A stretch of DNA of 64,000 nt from Cyanoderma ruficeps (GCA_008694505.1 VZDJ01000047.1:3499717-3563716), one strand, 5' to 3'; shown: positions 1 to 12,337, numbered from the stretch's first letter. The notes: generated from the letters alone by a model not told the origin. A program made the numbers and translations.

Positions 1-3000
1 CTTAAAATATTCAAAAAATAAAATATCTGCTTTTCCATCCTGACAGGATGTGACTTGTTTGGGTAACTGGCCTTCCCTCTGGATTTTAAACCATACAAAA
101 GGACATTAACACGCTTTATGAGGAGTGCTTGTTCTTGGTAGAAACAGTATCTTGCTATATTTGAACTGAATGCTCACCAGCAGTTTTCTTTTGCCTTGGC
201 TGTGAACTGGAACATCAGCTTAACTGAGAAAAATTGCACCTCCACGAGCAAATAATGGGAAATTCAATAGTGCCTGCGACTGACTAGCTGGGGATTTCTA
301 CTTTCCAGGAACATGTCTCTGAGTATTTCTAGGTCTGTAGTGGTTTGTAGCTGAATAGAAAGTTTGTTTCCTGGAAAACCTTCAACAGGTTACAGTGATG
401 TCAGCACGTAATGTTTAGGAAAGATTTTTTTGTAAGTTCTGAAGTGTTCAGCTTATTAAAGCAGATTTTCTTACCCTTGCATTTAAAATGTTATGTACTA
501 CATTCATATTTATGATGGCTTAAAGCTTTCATAAGCTTTTTATCCTTTACTTTTTATTATTTTTATTGTATTTTATTCCATGAGAAGATTTTGGGTTTGA
601 GGAAAAGCTGCCTGTTCAGACAGTGGGTGCTGAACTGTGGGAAGGTGAACAGTGACACAATCTATCTAGTGAAACTGTGCAGAACAGACCAAAAGTGAGC
701 ACTTAAACAGGAGGGACAAAAACATCTCTTTTGGGATATAACTGCTGCAGTGTCAGTTCTTGCCACAGTGCAGCACTGCTCAGACACTCTGTTTCTAAAG
801 CAATCACTTTGCAAATAAAACTTAGACGTAATTTTATTAGTGATTACTCTGAAGGGTGCTAGTTTAGTTCAGAATGTTTATGAATGTTGCACTTCGTTAT
901 GGGTTTGATGTTCACTTTTCTCTGTATTGTTCTAGTTGCACACATCAGTTTGGAAGAACTGACCTCATGAGAAACTGGGTTGGAGTTTGGGTCAATGTGT
1001 GGAGCTCTACTCTTGCCACGTAGACTTCTGTAATTCCCCTCAAATGTAAAACATAACTTTAGAGGATAGCAAACCAGAGGTGACTTTAATGAGCCATGTA
1101 ATTTCCTGCTGCTGAAACTGCTACTTAGAACTATTTTACTGCCTTAGTGACATGATTTCACATGAAAAGCCCTTATATTTCTTACATAGCTTTTATTCAT
1201 TCAGCAGTTCTGGCTTCGGTGCCAGATGGATTAGTGTTGTAAAAAACATAATATGCTTATTCTTTTTTTTTTAATCTATGAAGCCTGATTCCAGAAATTT
1301 TTTAAAATGTGAACCCCAAATGCAAGTTCACCTGCAAATGGTAATGCTATATGGATTGCTGCTGTGTAATTAATGTATGTGTGATTTTACTAAACTATCG
1401 GGAATTTCTGCCCAGTGCTGCAAGCAAAATGTTACACTCTTGAAGTTAAAGCAAGTTAGAGTTTCTGGCTGTTGTAGTGTAAACTTTGATTTGTGTTTTT
1501 GTGACTTCATCTAAAGTGCCAGTTTCTCCATTCAAAGCAAAACAGCAAAAGTTACATAAACATCCAGGCCTTGGTCTGAAAATAGAGGTGACTTCACTTG
1601 GGATATTTACCTGAGAGAACCTGGGGTTGGCAGAATTTCCAAGCACTGATGGGTGGGTTTATGAGCAGATTTTGCAGGATTATCTGAAAATGTGTTTTTG
1701 GCATTTTCAGTTGCTGCAACACATTTCCTTGTCTCTAGCCATTTCACTAAAGAGGCGAAGGAATATTTGTGGCTAGAAAATCCAATCTTTTCCTTATTTT
1801 CCCCTTTGTTGATACAGTAGTTTGTTAAAGCTAATCCAACGTGACACCACCTCGTGTCATATTTAATTACTCTCAAGCTTAGCATCAATGTGGAGCAAAG
1901 CCCCCAGGTTAAAATCCAGAACAATTCACTTTTTTTACGTTGCAAATAAATGTCGAGAGTTTCTACAGGAGACCAGAATGTGTTTGTAGCTGAGCACAAC
2001 ACAAGATTGTGCACCTTCATGTATTTGATCCTAGCTGTGCCTTAAACGTGAGCGTGGGGTGGGCTGGAAGGAGAGGGAGCTGCATCCAAAGCCTTTGGAA
2101 TATCAGACCTGGGAATCCAGCAGGAAAATGTGGCTCCGAGTTGCTGCTGCATCACTGACACATACCCAAGGAAGCGTGAGCCCCAAAACACTTTTCCCCA
2201 ATTTTTTTTAACTGGGATTGGCAGGAGGCGAAGGTTTTGTTCTGGAGTAGATGTGGGCAATGTAGACCCACTTAATTAGATTCTAGACCCGCTTGGTGAA
2301 ATGCTAGAAAGAATTGAATTGGCTACAATTTCTGGGAAAGTCTCAGTTGGTGATGATTTCCTGGCCTTGACTGTGGTGATTTTAGTAAAGACTGAGGTTG
2401 GGCTCTCTCTCTGTCTCCCTGTCAAAAGCCGACCTGAAGAGTGTGGCTGTGCAAGGTGGTAATTTTGGGGCAATCAAGAGGTTGTTTTGCATTACTCCAA
2501 AGCAGTTAAAATTCTGACTTTTCAATATTTTCAATTATGGGATGATAAGCATTGTATAACAATGCCCAGCCCCTTTCAGGGTTTCAGCAGAATATGAAAA
2601 TAGAGGCCAAAACTGCTGTTGCTTATGTAAAAAATGTGCTTTGACATCCACTAGATGAAATAAGGGAGAAGAAAGGCAGGCAGCTGTTACATACAAAATG
2701 AGGATGAATCCAATGAAAACAGACAAATTAACTGCAGTATTAGAAATGTTAATGTGGTTTTGGTTTGTGTGTTTTTGGTTTTTTGGTTTTTGGTTTTTTT
2801 TTTAAATGGGAGACTTACACCTTGACTGAAAAAAAACCCCTAAGAACTGTAGAAACAAGTTCAATAGGGGAAAAAATAGTTTTGAATTTCCACAGGAATA
2901 CCCAGAAATTTCCTACTAGGTTCGTCTTGATTCCTACTTCAGTTTTTTGGATTGCACTGCCCTGTTTTTACATTCCTTAGTGGTGGTTTCTGTAGAAATT

Positions 3001-6000
3001 AATGGCAGTAATGACAGGATGTGAAGTTTACAGCATGTAGGAAGATAAAACAGTGGTCGCACAGAAGGCAGACTAATTAAAGTGGATCTTCTCAAGACAG
3101 GAAACCTCCTCACTACAACCAAATTTTATTTAGCTTGAATTTATTTTTTTTTACAGGTTGCTTGAAGCATCTTCACTCATGAGTGAAATAAATTTATGCT
3201 GTTGTTCAACAATATCAGATTTTGAGACCTCCGCTACAGTTCAGTGTAATAATATTAATTTCTGTTGTCAATACACTACAACATAGACTAAAAATGTTTT
3301 AAATTACATTCCATTCCGTTTAGTTTTTTGGCTCAATATTTTTCCTCCTAGGTTTCCATATGAATACATTTAAGGGACAGAACACCTGCTGTAATAAGTG
3401 CACGAGGAGAATCTTTGGTGATGAATCACAGAGCAGAAGAAAGAGGATAATGGGAGTCCCATCTGGACATGAAAAGGAAAGAACACAAGACTGGAACATA
3501 ATGTGAACTGTCCTTAAATATTTCTTTTAACAGTGAGCAATATGGTGTGTTCAACCTGCTGTTGAGCAGGATTCTGTAATACTTCCCAGAAATGCAAAGT
3601 ATCCTTTGGAAGGATGGAAAGGGAGAAGGGCACAGAGGAGACAATGCTGTAGGACAGCCTTGGAGCTGTGGACTGTGTCAGAACTAGCAGTAATGTGAAG
3701 TTAGCACAGATTCAGACACTCTAAATTCTTTTGTACACGTAGTCCTGTGGCTAGATATGGAAGAATCTGGTACTGGAAAACATTATTTTGCTCGGTTTAA
3801 GTGATTTTATTTTTATTTTTTTTTGGAAAATAATGAATTGAATATTTCTTCCTCCTAGTAAGGAAATATTTATTACTAAGAAAACCTGTTTCTGATATGC
3901 ATTGAAGCATACAGAAGAAAGAATTTCTGTAGTAGGCCAAACTAGCTTTGCTTTGATGTAGTATTTTCCTTTAAGGAAAATCATAAGAAGGCTAATGTAT
4001 ACATATTCATTAAAAACTCTGAATATGTAGTTCCTTGGTGGATTGCCCATGCTTTAAGATAATCTAAAGCTCACAGCTTTGCATCAGGAAAGCAGAGATT
4101 TCTCTCTGATTAACCCCCACAATTTTTTTAAACTGCAGGTGAATGTATCCTGATGGGCACTTTGCTGGATTGATGATTCTATGTTAAACTGTATTTAAAA
4201 AAAATCCCATCTCAAGGCTGATTGGTGATGTTGAGCACCACTGGTAGGGATAAACTATTAGAACGAATTGATGCTGCAGAGCAAGCAAACCAGTCCCATT
4301 TTATTTATGTCTACATCTTGGTATTGGTTCAGTGAAAGTTAATGATAAAAGCATGGAGAAAATTCAGCTCATTTTTTGAAAGTTTGTGTATGTTGGAATA
4401 TTTAGAATTTTATGTAATACTAGGTAGAATGACTTGAAGTATAGCTTTGGCAAACTTTGAATAGCTTCATGTGTGTAACAAAGAGATACCGTAGTCATCA
4501 TATTTCAACTAGACATGGAAGTAGGATGCTTGAAATTGGTGGAGTTTCTTTGGTTTGGGCTTTTCTTTGCCGTGTTTTGTTTAATATTTTTTAGTTAGAT
4601 CTCATCAAAGGCAGAAAAAACCAGATGGGCAGCAGAAATTGTTCACTATAGTTCATGGCCTTACTGCTCCTGGTTAAGATCATTTTTGTCACAGATCGTG
4701 TTCCTAGTGGCTCAGTCTGTATAATACATATGTCCAGACTTTTAACAGTAACCAGGCACTCAGTGATTATAGGATCTGAGTACTTATTATGTTTTAAAAG
4801 TTCTATATCCGTCCTGTGTTTCATTTTCACTTTGTAAAGCTGAGATAATGTTCTTCCTCTTCTTTACAAGGATATTGTGAGATAAACACATTAAATGCTG
4901 CAATGTGCTTGGGACTTATGCTGATTTTAGGTGTCTAACACAGTCCAGCAAACTAAATACCTAATGAGTCTAGATGTTCTCATCTTGCAGAAATTGCTTG
5001 GTAAAATTTATCATAATATGAATTATCTTTGTCAATAAGATGGAGGTTTAGATGCTGATGCAAATACCAGCACCAAGGTCTCCAAATGACTTGAATGAAC
5101 TTTGATTTTGGTCCATTAAAATTTGTCATGAACAACTTTCAACACTCAGGTTCTGAAAAATTAATTTTCGTTCTGGTTGTGTCTTGTGTTATGAATAATC
5201 CTGTGATTTTTTTTTTCATGGGACTGTTACATGCTCAAGAAGATTTGAGTGTTGTATTTATGTAGCTCTAACGACTGTGACCATTCCTGTTCAGATCAAA
5301 GGAATTAGCTTTCTGAGGCAGTAAATATCACCATTATTGAAGGCAGTCATTCATCCATTTACAGGCTGTCAAGTGGCATAACAGATAACTTGCCTTTTCC
5401 ATGTCAGGAGAAACAGAAAATGTTTATCCCCTCCAGTGCTGCTCTGTTAACCCCTTTCACCTGTACCCTCTGTTCCTTGTCCTGAATGGAGTGATGCACT
5501 TCACTGGAGAGAGAAGCAGCAGTAAACCTTGTTAACACAAAACAGCGAGTTAAAATGAAGTGGCAAATGTGACAGGGCTTTAACAAGGTGCACTTGATTA
5601 TTTACTGCCTGAGGGACAAGGTCAGGAAAAGCTGTAAGGGAGACTCTCCCACTGAGCCGTCAGGCTCAGGAAGGACCCCTTGGCTTCTAAACTCCTTCTC
5701 AGACCGCAGCTGGATCCAGCCCTAGTCCCAGACTTGGCCAGTGGCTTATGTCCAAAGGAGTTTATGTGCACAGCCAACCCTTTGCATCACTTGGCTACCA
5801 TTTCAAAGGTTAGGACACTATTGATCACTTTTTGAGGATCTGCTGTGGCAAGGAACCTTCCAGCCTTGCGGGTGACCTTGAGAGCTGTCCCTGCTCAAGG
5901 GGAGCTCCTGGAGTGCCGCCACTGCCGCGTGGGAGAGCGCAGTGGGCTGTGCAGTGTTTATTAACGAAATGATTGACTGATGGTGATATTTGCATAGTGG

Positions 6001-7221
6001 CAAGACGTCTGGGTCACTGTTCCAGACAGCCCCTGGCTGCCCTGAAGCCATCTGTCCCCAGAGTCCCCAGGAAGCTGGACGGAGAGGGCAGCACACATCT
6101 CACAACCAGCAAATTAAACCTCAAAATAAAGCCTCTGTGGGGGAAATGCAATGATTCTGCAGGATATGGAGGTGCTGTCCTGGACACTGTGTCCTCAGTC
6201 AAATTGGTTTTGGTCTCTTCTTCCAAATGCTGTGCAATTCCACCAAATAAATCCTTTTGTACCACCAGCAAAGTTATCTCCTGGAGGTTTGGTTTTTTTT
6301 TTGTGGTTTGAAGCACAAAATTTCTAGGTTGAACACATCTAGAAAACTTTTGTTTTTTGTGGCTGTACAGAGACCATTGTGATCATAGAAGTTTTATTGT
6401 GGAAACAGTATCTGTGCGAGCAAAACAATCGATTCTCATTGAACTAAAAACCCTTGGAGGAGTTGGAAAGAAACCTTTCAAAATTTCATTGTGACCCTGA
6501 AATATACTTCAATAAATATTATGCATGGTATTTCAAGGTGTAGCACTGAGGCTTTTTGAAAAATTGTAACTTCCTCAACCTTATTTTTTAATGAAATATC
6601 CATGATGGTTCATATGGCTTTGAGTCCCATAACAAGGAGCATAAATTGAGGCAGGTTCTCCTTTAAGAATCCAACCCCTCCAAAGCAGTTCAAGGGGTTT
6701 TTAGATATAAATTAAAAATATCAATCCAATAGTTTCATTATCAGCATTCCAGTAAGTACTAGAAATAATTTTATTTTCAAACTGAATCTATGGAAATGAA
6801 CAAAGCTCATAAAACGAAGACGTATTATTCATATTTAAAGTCAATTTCTTGAACTATTCTAAGGGCAAGCAAGACGAAATGTCTGAGTGAGTTTAATCTT
6901 TGATTTATCAAGGCAAATAAAATTAGGATTCTTTACATTATAATGTTAATACAGCCAAAATTTAAATAGTTATCTTAAGCATTTATTATGACTGCTGTAT
7001 CTGTTAGATAAAAACTATTAATTTGAAGTGCCAACGATATAAGATAGGAAAATGTGGACACTTCTGGCTAAGGAAAAGATGATTCTAAAACTCACTTAAT
7101 CACTTTTAATGAGTAGAGGAAAGCGCAAATTGAATTTTGTATCTGAAACATTATGATTACAACAATCTCCATTTTCATTCCCCAGTGCTAGGTACATGAT
7201 ATTGAGACATCTGAGGAGACA
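1..7221. other. Gene-free AT-rich DNA
   Basis: I see no recognisable exon, RNA gene or clear transposon. Open frames are short and match no family I know. About 5600-6300 is somewhat richer in GC and open on both strands, but gives no recognisable protein. Confidence 0.6.
2756..2804. repeat. T/G-rich low-complexity tract
   Basis: Repeated GGTTTTTGG and TTTTTTGG blocks on the plus strand; simple sequence. Confidence 0.6.
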
Positions 7222-7610
7222 GCAGCTGAGGGAAATGAGGAGCAACTGAGTTAACTGTGGCTTGTTTAGGGTGGAGAAAAGGAGGTTTGGGGGGACTCCA
7301 CCACCCTCTACATGTGCCTGAAAGGAGGATGCAGCCGAGGGGGTTGGTCTTCCTCAGGGGCAGGAGGAAGGTTGTGCCAGTGAAGGTTTAGACTGGATAT
7401 CAGGAAAGAGTTCTTCCCTGAAAGTGTGCTCAAACACTGGAATGGGCTGCCCAGGGAAATGGTGGAATCACCATCCCTGGAAGTTTTCAAAAAATGAGTA
7501 GATGAGGTGCTTGGGGACATGGTTAGTGGTGCACTTGGCAGTGTTGATTTAATGGTTGGGCTTGAGATCTTAGAGGTGTTTTCCAGCCTTAGTAAATATT
7601 TGATTCTACA
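7222..7610 (+). mobile_element. CR1 LINE 3' end, old copy
   Basis: The order of motifs is that of the CR1 3' region: CAGCTGAGGG, GGTGGAGAAAAGGAGG, TGCCTGAAAGGAGG, TTTAGACTGGATATCAGGAA, GGCTGCCCAGGGA, and finally TGATTCTACA. It is truncated at its 5' end, as CR1 copies usually are, and lacks the terminal 8-bp repeat array. It is interrupted and diverged, so not recent. Confidence 0.85.
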
Positions 7611-9984
7611 GTCTTTATTTAAAGTAAACCCAGTGTCATTTTGACAGAGTTATAGCAGGACAACATTTCATCCCATTTACTGCATTCAACTGAAATTATG
7701 TTTTTAATATGCTTATTGTTGTGATATTCACCAGTACAGTTCATAGGTCCTCTTTCTCTAGAAGTTTCTTAGGACTTATATATGTTTGTTTTCAATGGCA
7801 TGTCCTGCCTTACTAAAAGGATTGGAATAAAACTGAATTCCCAAGTAAGCCAGAATTGCCAAGTGCACCCTCCTTAGATGCATGCCTGCCATCTCTTTTA
7901 TACAATTTTCACAACAGAGTACCTCACATCTGTAATAAAATCAGCTGGAAAGACCTCTGGGTAAGTGAGCTGCCCTGCCTTTTGATTTTGGCTGTGCACT
8001 TAGACATATTTTGGCTGCAGACACACAGCTGGAAATATGAATGTGCCTGAACTGCCTGAACTTTTGTCTAAAGTAATGCGTGGGTATGCATTGCAGTGTA
8101 GTGTCTCATGATCCTGCCCCAGGAGCTGCCAGTGCACCAGGAGGAGGTGCCACACCTTCATTGTGGCACATCTCCATGGGATCATTTCCAGCCACATTGT
8201 CTCCTCTTATATCTGGTGTCTGATAATGCAACCTTTGTGTGAAGTGGCAAAGGTAAAATAGAATAAGAAAATATTTTCCATGGTTTCCCCTTCTTTTTAC
8301 TACCGTAAACTTCACGTTTCTTTTTACTACTACTACTTCTTTTTAGTCCCAGCTTAAATCAATGAAAGCAAAATAATAATAAGCTATATTTTAAAGCTTT
8401 CCACTGCATTGCTATCTCAAAGAATTCATAAATTCCATTTTGTTTGTCCGTCCAAGTGTCCTTTTTCAATGGCTGTGGCTTCTAAACATGTGGCAGTGGA
8501 AATGTACCATGTTAATGTTCTCCTGCCACAAGCAATGAGTGTTAATTAGAGCTGGATCTGACTTTGTCTCTCCTTGGATTATTTAGGATAGTAAGAGCTC
8601 TGCTGAATGGCTGTTTGTACAATCCATCCTTTAATCCACTCTCTGAGGCAGAAGACTCTTCAGAGTAAGGTTTGTAATTATTCCAGAGTGCATTTGATTT
8701 CTTAGCATCAAAAAGAATCACTGACATTATTAAGCAAAAAGGTTTCTTTCCCCAGAATAGATTTAGTTTTTCATGCTTACTAAATGGAAATAATAGTTTT
8801 AATTATGGTCAGTGTTTGTTGATGGCTTTGTCAATAGCAATATTTTCTGTTTGATGTTTTAGCATAATATTTTGATGGGAACAGCATATTTTCTGTAAAG
8901 AATAATGGGTGAAATAATGGCTAAACATAATTTTTGTCTCGTCAAATTGTATGTTTAAGTATTTTTTGACACTTTGCTATTTTTCAGTAGCACTTCAACT
9001 TTACTTTCTCTCTGATTTATAAAGAGTCAAACATAGTAGCCTGACCCTTTCTAAGCAATACTAAATTATGAATTTCTATGGATGACATTCTCAGGTGTTG
9101 GATAGATAACCTCACAGATCAATAATTGGCCAAATGTCTCTGACCAAGCCGACCCATGAAATTATATTTGTTTTGCTTTACTTTTAGTGACAGGCAATTA
9201 TTTGAGTACCAAAGAATTGAGTAATGGAACTCCCAAAGTCTCCACTGGGATCAGATTTTACCCGCATGACATTTTTTGACGCTTTTCTGCAGGAAGTGGC
9301 TGGACTGTAAATGTGTGCTCGCATAACTTAGCCAGTTGAATCAATCCTATGGGATCTAGAGGTAAATGTATTAGACCTGTGGGACAGAAGAATTCTTATT
9401 TTTCAGGCTTTTAAAATGACCCTTGATTAGGACAACCTTGCAGGGCTGTAATGCAAATAAAACAATTTACATTATTATTTAAGCTTTAGGCTAAACAACC
9501 ATAGCATTGAAGGTAGATTTTTTTTAAAACATCTAACATAATATTTCTTGTTATAGAAAAAAGAAATCTGTTATCATGCATGTCTTTTGCTCAGCCAATA
9601 AGTTTCAGTTAAAAGGCAGCTGATGTTTGGATCTGTGTTTTTTTAAGTTTCCTTTTCTAATTAATGAAAACTCTTCCCCCATTCCTTTTGACTTAAAATC
9701 TCTGTTTCAGTAAAACTGATTTGTAATCCTTGTTAATTTTTAAGCATAGGGAAATGGTTTCCATTGCACACTTTTTTGTTGAAAGACTCCAATTTGAAAG
9801 AGGAAAATCAGCTAAATTTTGATTTATAATCAGGACATCTAGGCAGCTCCTAGAGTCTGAGTGCTGAAATAGTTATAAATTGTTATAAAGTGCACCAGGT
9901 CTGATATTCAGATATGTATAAAAAAATTGCATTGTCATGTCTGAAATACATTCCAAGTATTACACACAAAGTGCTCCTCTGCAG
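7611..9984. other. Gene-free DNA downstream of the kinase
   Basis: AT-rich unique sequence between the CR1 copy and the kinase 3' end. No feature could be supported. Confidence 0.55.
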
Positions 9985-9990
9985 TTTATT
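9985..9990 (-). terminator. Candidate poly(A) signal of the TSSK-like gene
   Basis: AATAAA reads on the minus strand about 190 bp past the kinase stop codon. It is the first canonical hexamer I see downstream. Its position suits a short 3' UTR, but AATAAA is common in AT-rich DNA. Confidence 0.4.
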
Positions 9991-10182
9991 TACGTGTTCT
10001 AAAACTTCTCTCCTTCATTATTTCCCCTTCCTGTCTTTCACAGTGCTGACTTTGGCAGTGTCAAACTCTTCCTGCCAGTGCAGGAGCGGGGACACCACTG
10101 CCACGGGGAATTTTAGCCAGGTTCTCTTTAATGTGAGTTTAAACTAATGCAGTCCACAGGTGAGGCCAGCGCTGGGGCCCTG

Positions 10183-11157
10183 TTAAATGAAACTATCCTT
10201 AAGGGAATCCGACCTCCTCGTCCACTCCTTGCACTTCCACACAATGGGATTGGACACCCTGTGTTTTCTTGGGCTCTTCTTGCCACAGGTTTTGGGGTCA
10301 CCCCCTCCTGCAGCTTTCAGGCTGTGCATGAGTTTTGGAGCCTGCAGCCAGGGGTGTTTCAAAACGTCGTCTATGCACAGCCTCTGAGTCACATCGGGGT
10401 GGAGCAGGCGGGAGATGAGGTTTTTGCACTCTGCAGAGACGTGTTTGGACTTGAGGAAGGGAATCTTCCTTTGTTTCTGAACCTGGAGCATTTCCTTGAC
10501 GTTGGAACTGTCAAATGGCTGTGAAGCAAAAAGCATGGCATACAGGATGATGCCCAGGCTCCACATGTCTGAAATCCTGGGGTCACATGGGATGTGCTCG
10601 AGCAGCTCGGGGGCTGAGTACGCCAGAGACCCGCAGAAGGTGCTGCTGAGAACAGTCTTTCCGTTTTCATCCCGAGCCAGGGGCTTTGAAAACCCAAAAT
10701 CTGACAGCTTGAAGTTGAGGTCGTTGTCGAGAAGGATGTTGTCACATTTCAGGTCCCTGTGGGCAAAGTCCAAGTCGTGGCAGTGCTTGATGGCAGAGGC
10801 CAACTGCTGGAACTTGCTGCGGGCCACGCTCTCCTCCAAGGCGCCCTGGGTGGTGAGGTAGGTGAACAGGCTGCCCTTCTCCCCCAGCTCCATCACGATG
10901 TAAACCTTCCCAGAGGACGTCTCGAAAATCTCGTAGGTCTCGATGATCGAGGGGTGGTGCAGCTGCATCAAAGCCTGCATTTCCCTGGGGAGAAACTTCT
11001 CCAAGACATTCTGAGACATCTTCTTCTTGTCGATGATCTTGATGGCCACCTTGCGCTTGAGGCGGTGGCAGTAGGCGGCTTTCACCTTGCCGTAGGAGCC
11101 TTCCCCAAGAGTGTCCCCCAGGCTGTAGCCCCTCTTCTTAAGCACCACAGCGTCCAT
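10183..11157 (-). CDS. Testis-specific serine/threonine kinase, TSSK1/2-like, intronless
   Basis: This is a complete 324-aa single-exon protein kinase ending in TAA. Seen in the sequence: glycine loop GEGSYGKV (residues 18-25), VAIK lysine K40, helix-C glutamate E59, HRDLKCDN catalytic loop (133-140; D135 is the catalytic base), DFG (153-155), activation-loop TFCGS with T173, APE (182-184), DMWSLG (197-202), and R259 near the end of the domain. The start is the first in-frame ATG, in a strong Kozak context (A at -3, G at +4). The frame stays open 83 codons further upstream, but only to a GTG, so I read that stretch as 5' UTR. TSSK kinases act in late sperm development (family knowledge), and the intronless form fits TSSK1/2-type genes. 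The tail after residue 272 is short, basic and lysine/arginine-rich; at 324 aa the protein is shorter than mammalian TSSK1/2 (about 360). One oddity is GSLAYSAPE, with Leu178 where most kinases have Pro or another small residue. The exact paralogue is uncertain. Confidence 0.95.
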   Translation of the reverse strand: MDAVVLKKRGYSLGDTLGEGSYGKVKAAYCHRLKRKVAIKIIDKKKMSQNVLEKFLPREMQALMQLHHPSIIETYEIFETSSGKVYIVMELGEKGSLFTYLTTQGALEESVARSKFQQLASAIKHCHDLDFAHRDLKCDNILLDNDLNFKLSDFGFSKPLARDENGKTVLSSTFCGSLAYSAPELLEHIPCDPRISDMWSLGIILYAMLFASQPFDSSNVKEMLQVQKQRKIPFLKSKHVSAECKNLISRLLHPDVTQRLCIDDVLKHPWLQAPKLMHSLKAAGGGDPKTCGKKSPRKHRVSNPIVWKCKEWTRRSDSLKDSFI

Positions 11158-11321
11158 CCTGGGAGAGCTGCAGGGACCTGCCCCAGCGGGAGCTGCTCTG
11201 CATCCTGTGCTGTGGCCTGTGCTCCACACCTGGTGCTGGCACTGCTGGCCTGGGGCTGTGGGTGAGCTCACCAGCAGCCGCCCCTGGAAGGAGCTTTCTG
11301 TCTCTTCACTGAGCTGCTCTG

Positions 11322-11329
11322 TGACATCA
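11322..11329. promoter_or_regulatory. CRE-like site upstream of the TSSK-like gene
   Basis: TGACATCA (TGATGTCA on the gene strand) differs by one base from the CRE palindrome TGACGTCA. It lies about 165 bp upstream of the kinase ATG, between the ATG and the LTR. CREM/CREB sites drive many post-meiotic testis genes (established knowledge); its use here is inference from one short motif. Confidence 0.3.
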
Positions 11330-11486
11330 CAGGGGACAAAACTCAGCCTGGGGGCACTGGCTGCTCTGTGCTGTGGCTGAGGGTTGCCCTCATGCGTGGC
11401 TGTCACAACAGGACATGAAATAAAGATGCTTGACTCCAGTCAGGAGGCAGTAGAAATCAGAAGGTGTATTTACAATTCATTCAGCC

Positions 11487-11494
11487 CTTTTATA
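11487..11494 (-). promoter_or_regulatory. TATA box inside the LTR
   Basis: TATAAAAG on the minus strand, followed by GG, is a strong TATA match. It would place a start site near 11460, about 300 bp upstream of the kinase ATG. Confidence 0.55.
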
Positions 11495-11520
11495 ACAAAC
11501 TGTACTAAAAAAAACACATT

Positions 11521-11552
11521 ATTGGTCCATAGGGCTGACACCTCTCCATTGG
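11521..11552 (-). promoter_or_regulatory. Paired CCAAT boxes inside the LTR
   Basis: CCAAT occurs on the minus strand at 11525-11521 and again at 11552-11548, roughly 27 and 54 bp upstream of the TATA box. With the TATA box this is a typical U3 core-promoter layout. Confidence 0.45.
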
Positions 11553-11819
11553 CTCAGGGACAGAAATAGCAAACAACACCTGTTGTTATGGCAAAGGAAT
11601 ATTGTCTACACAAGGTTGTTTTGGGAGAAAGAAAAACTGTTGAAAAGTTTCCCTTGAGAAGAGGTAGCAGAAAATATAGAGTCCACACATGCCAATCAGG
11701 AAATGGAGATAATTTCTCATCTTAAAATGGTATTTCTCTTTTTCAGATGGTCAGAGTAGGGGGACTGTTTTGTAACTCTGTTTTTCAGTCGTGCTCTTGC
11801 TGTGCATTGTTACTGCAAT

Positions 11820-12337
11820 ATAATGTGAGTTTTTGGTGGATTTTAGGAAAATAACAAAAACCAGAGAGGCTCCTCACCACCAGAGAGAGGCTGGGGGTGC
11901 CCAAGGAGCTGGGAGGGGACACAGCCAGGACAGCTGACCCCGAGTGACCCAAGGGGTGTCCCAGGCCATGCTCAGCACACAGAGCTGGGGAGGAGGAGGA
12001 AGGGGCACGTTTGGAGTGATGGTGTTTGTCTTCCCAAGTCACTGTTCCAGGTGATGGAGCCCTGCTGTCCTGGGCATGGCTGAGCCCCTGCCTGCCGTGG
12101 GAAGTGGTTTACACAGTATGTATTTGTATGTAAACTTTCTATCAAGCTTTAAAAATTCTCGACAAATACGTTTCCCACACCTTGGTTTGCCTTGCTTGTG
12201 CACATGGCTTTTGCTTTATCTGATAAATTGCCTTTATCTCTACCCACGAGTTTTCTTACTTTATTCACTCCCCAACCCATCAGTGAGTGAAAGGCTGCTG
12301 TGGGGCTCAGTCACCATCTGGGCTTTAACCATGTTGA
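11820..12337 (+). mobile_element. ERV LTR-derived sequence (probably ERVL-type), plus strand
   Basis: A GC-rich stretch (CACCAGAGAGAGG, then CAAGGGGTGTCCCAGGCC) leads to a tail with TTTATCTCTACCCACGAG (12232-12249) and ends near GGGCTTTAACCATG. I recognise this from memory as the 3' half of a widespread bird LTR. A segment near 12104-12175 does not fit that pattern and may be an insertion or diverged sequence. It lies back to back with the kinase-side LTR. I found no clear target duplication, so the ends are approximate. Confidence 0.55.

Larger units (their letters stand above)
11397..11687 (-). mobile_element. Solo ERV LTR (ERVK-like) upstream of the TSSK-like gene
   Basis: A 291-bp element, read on the minus strand, starts TGTGGAC and ends CAGCCA. 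It is flanked by near-identical 6-bp duplications, CATGCG (11391-11396) and CATGCC (11688-11693). Six-base duplications are usual for ERVK-type integrations. It has two CCAAT boxes, a TATA box, and a U5-like stretch resembling a songbird LTR family I know from memory. No internal retroviral sequence flanks it, so it is a solo LTR. It points the same way as the kinase and ends 239 bp before its ATG. No AATAAA occurs on the minus strand between its TATA box and the ATG, so a transcript started in it could read into the kinase frame. Its boundaries rest on the duplication, which has one mismatch. Confidence 0.7.

Noticed and set aside
10496..11265. Plus-strand frames of 121 and 168 codons opposite the kinase
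   Set aside because: They are antisense shadows of the GC-richer kinase coding sequence, with no domain of their own.
11158..11406. 83-codon N-terminal extension of the kinase frame
   Set aside because: It begins only at a GTG, contains no ATG, and is not kinase-like. The ATG at 11157 has a strong Kozak context and starts where TSSK proteins normally start.
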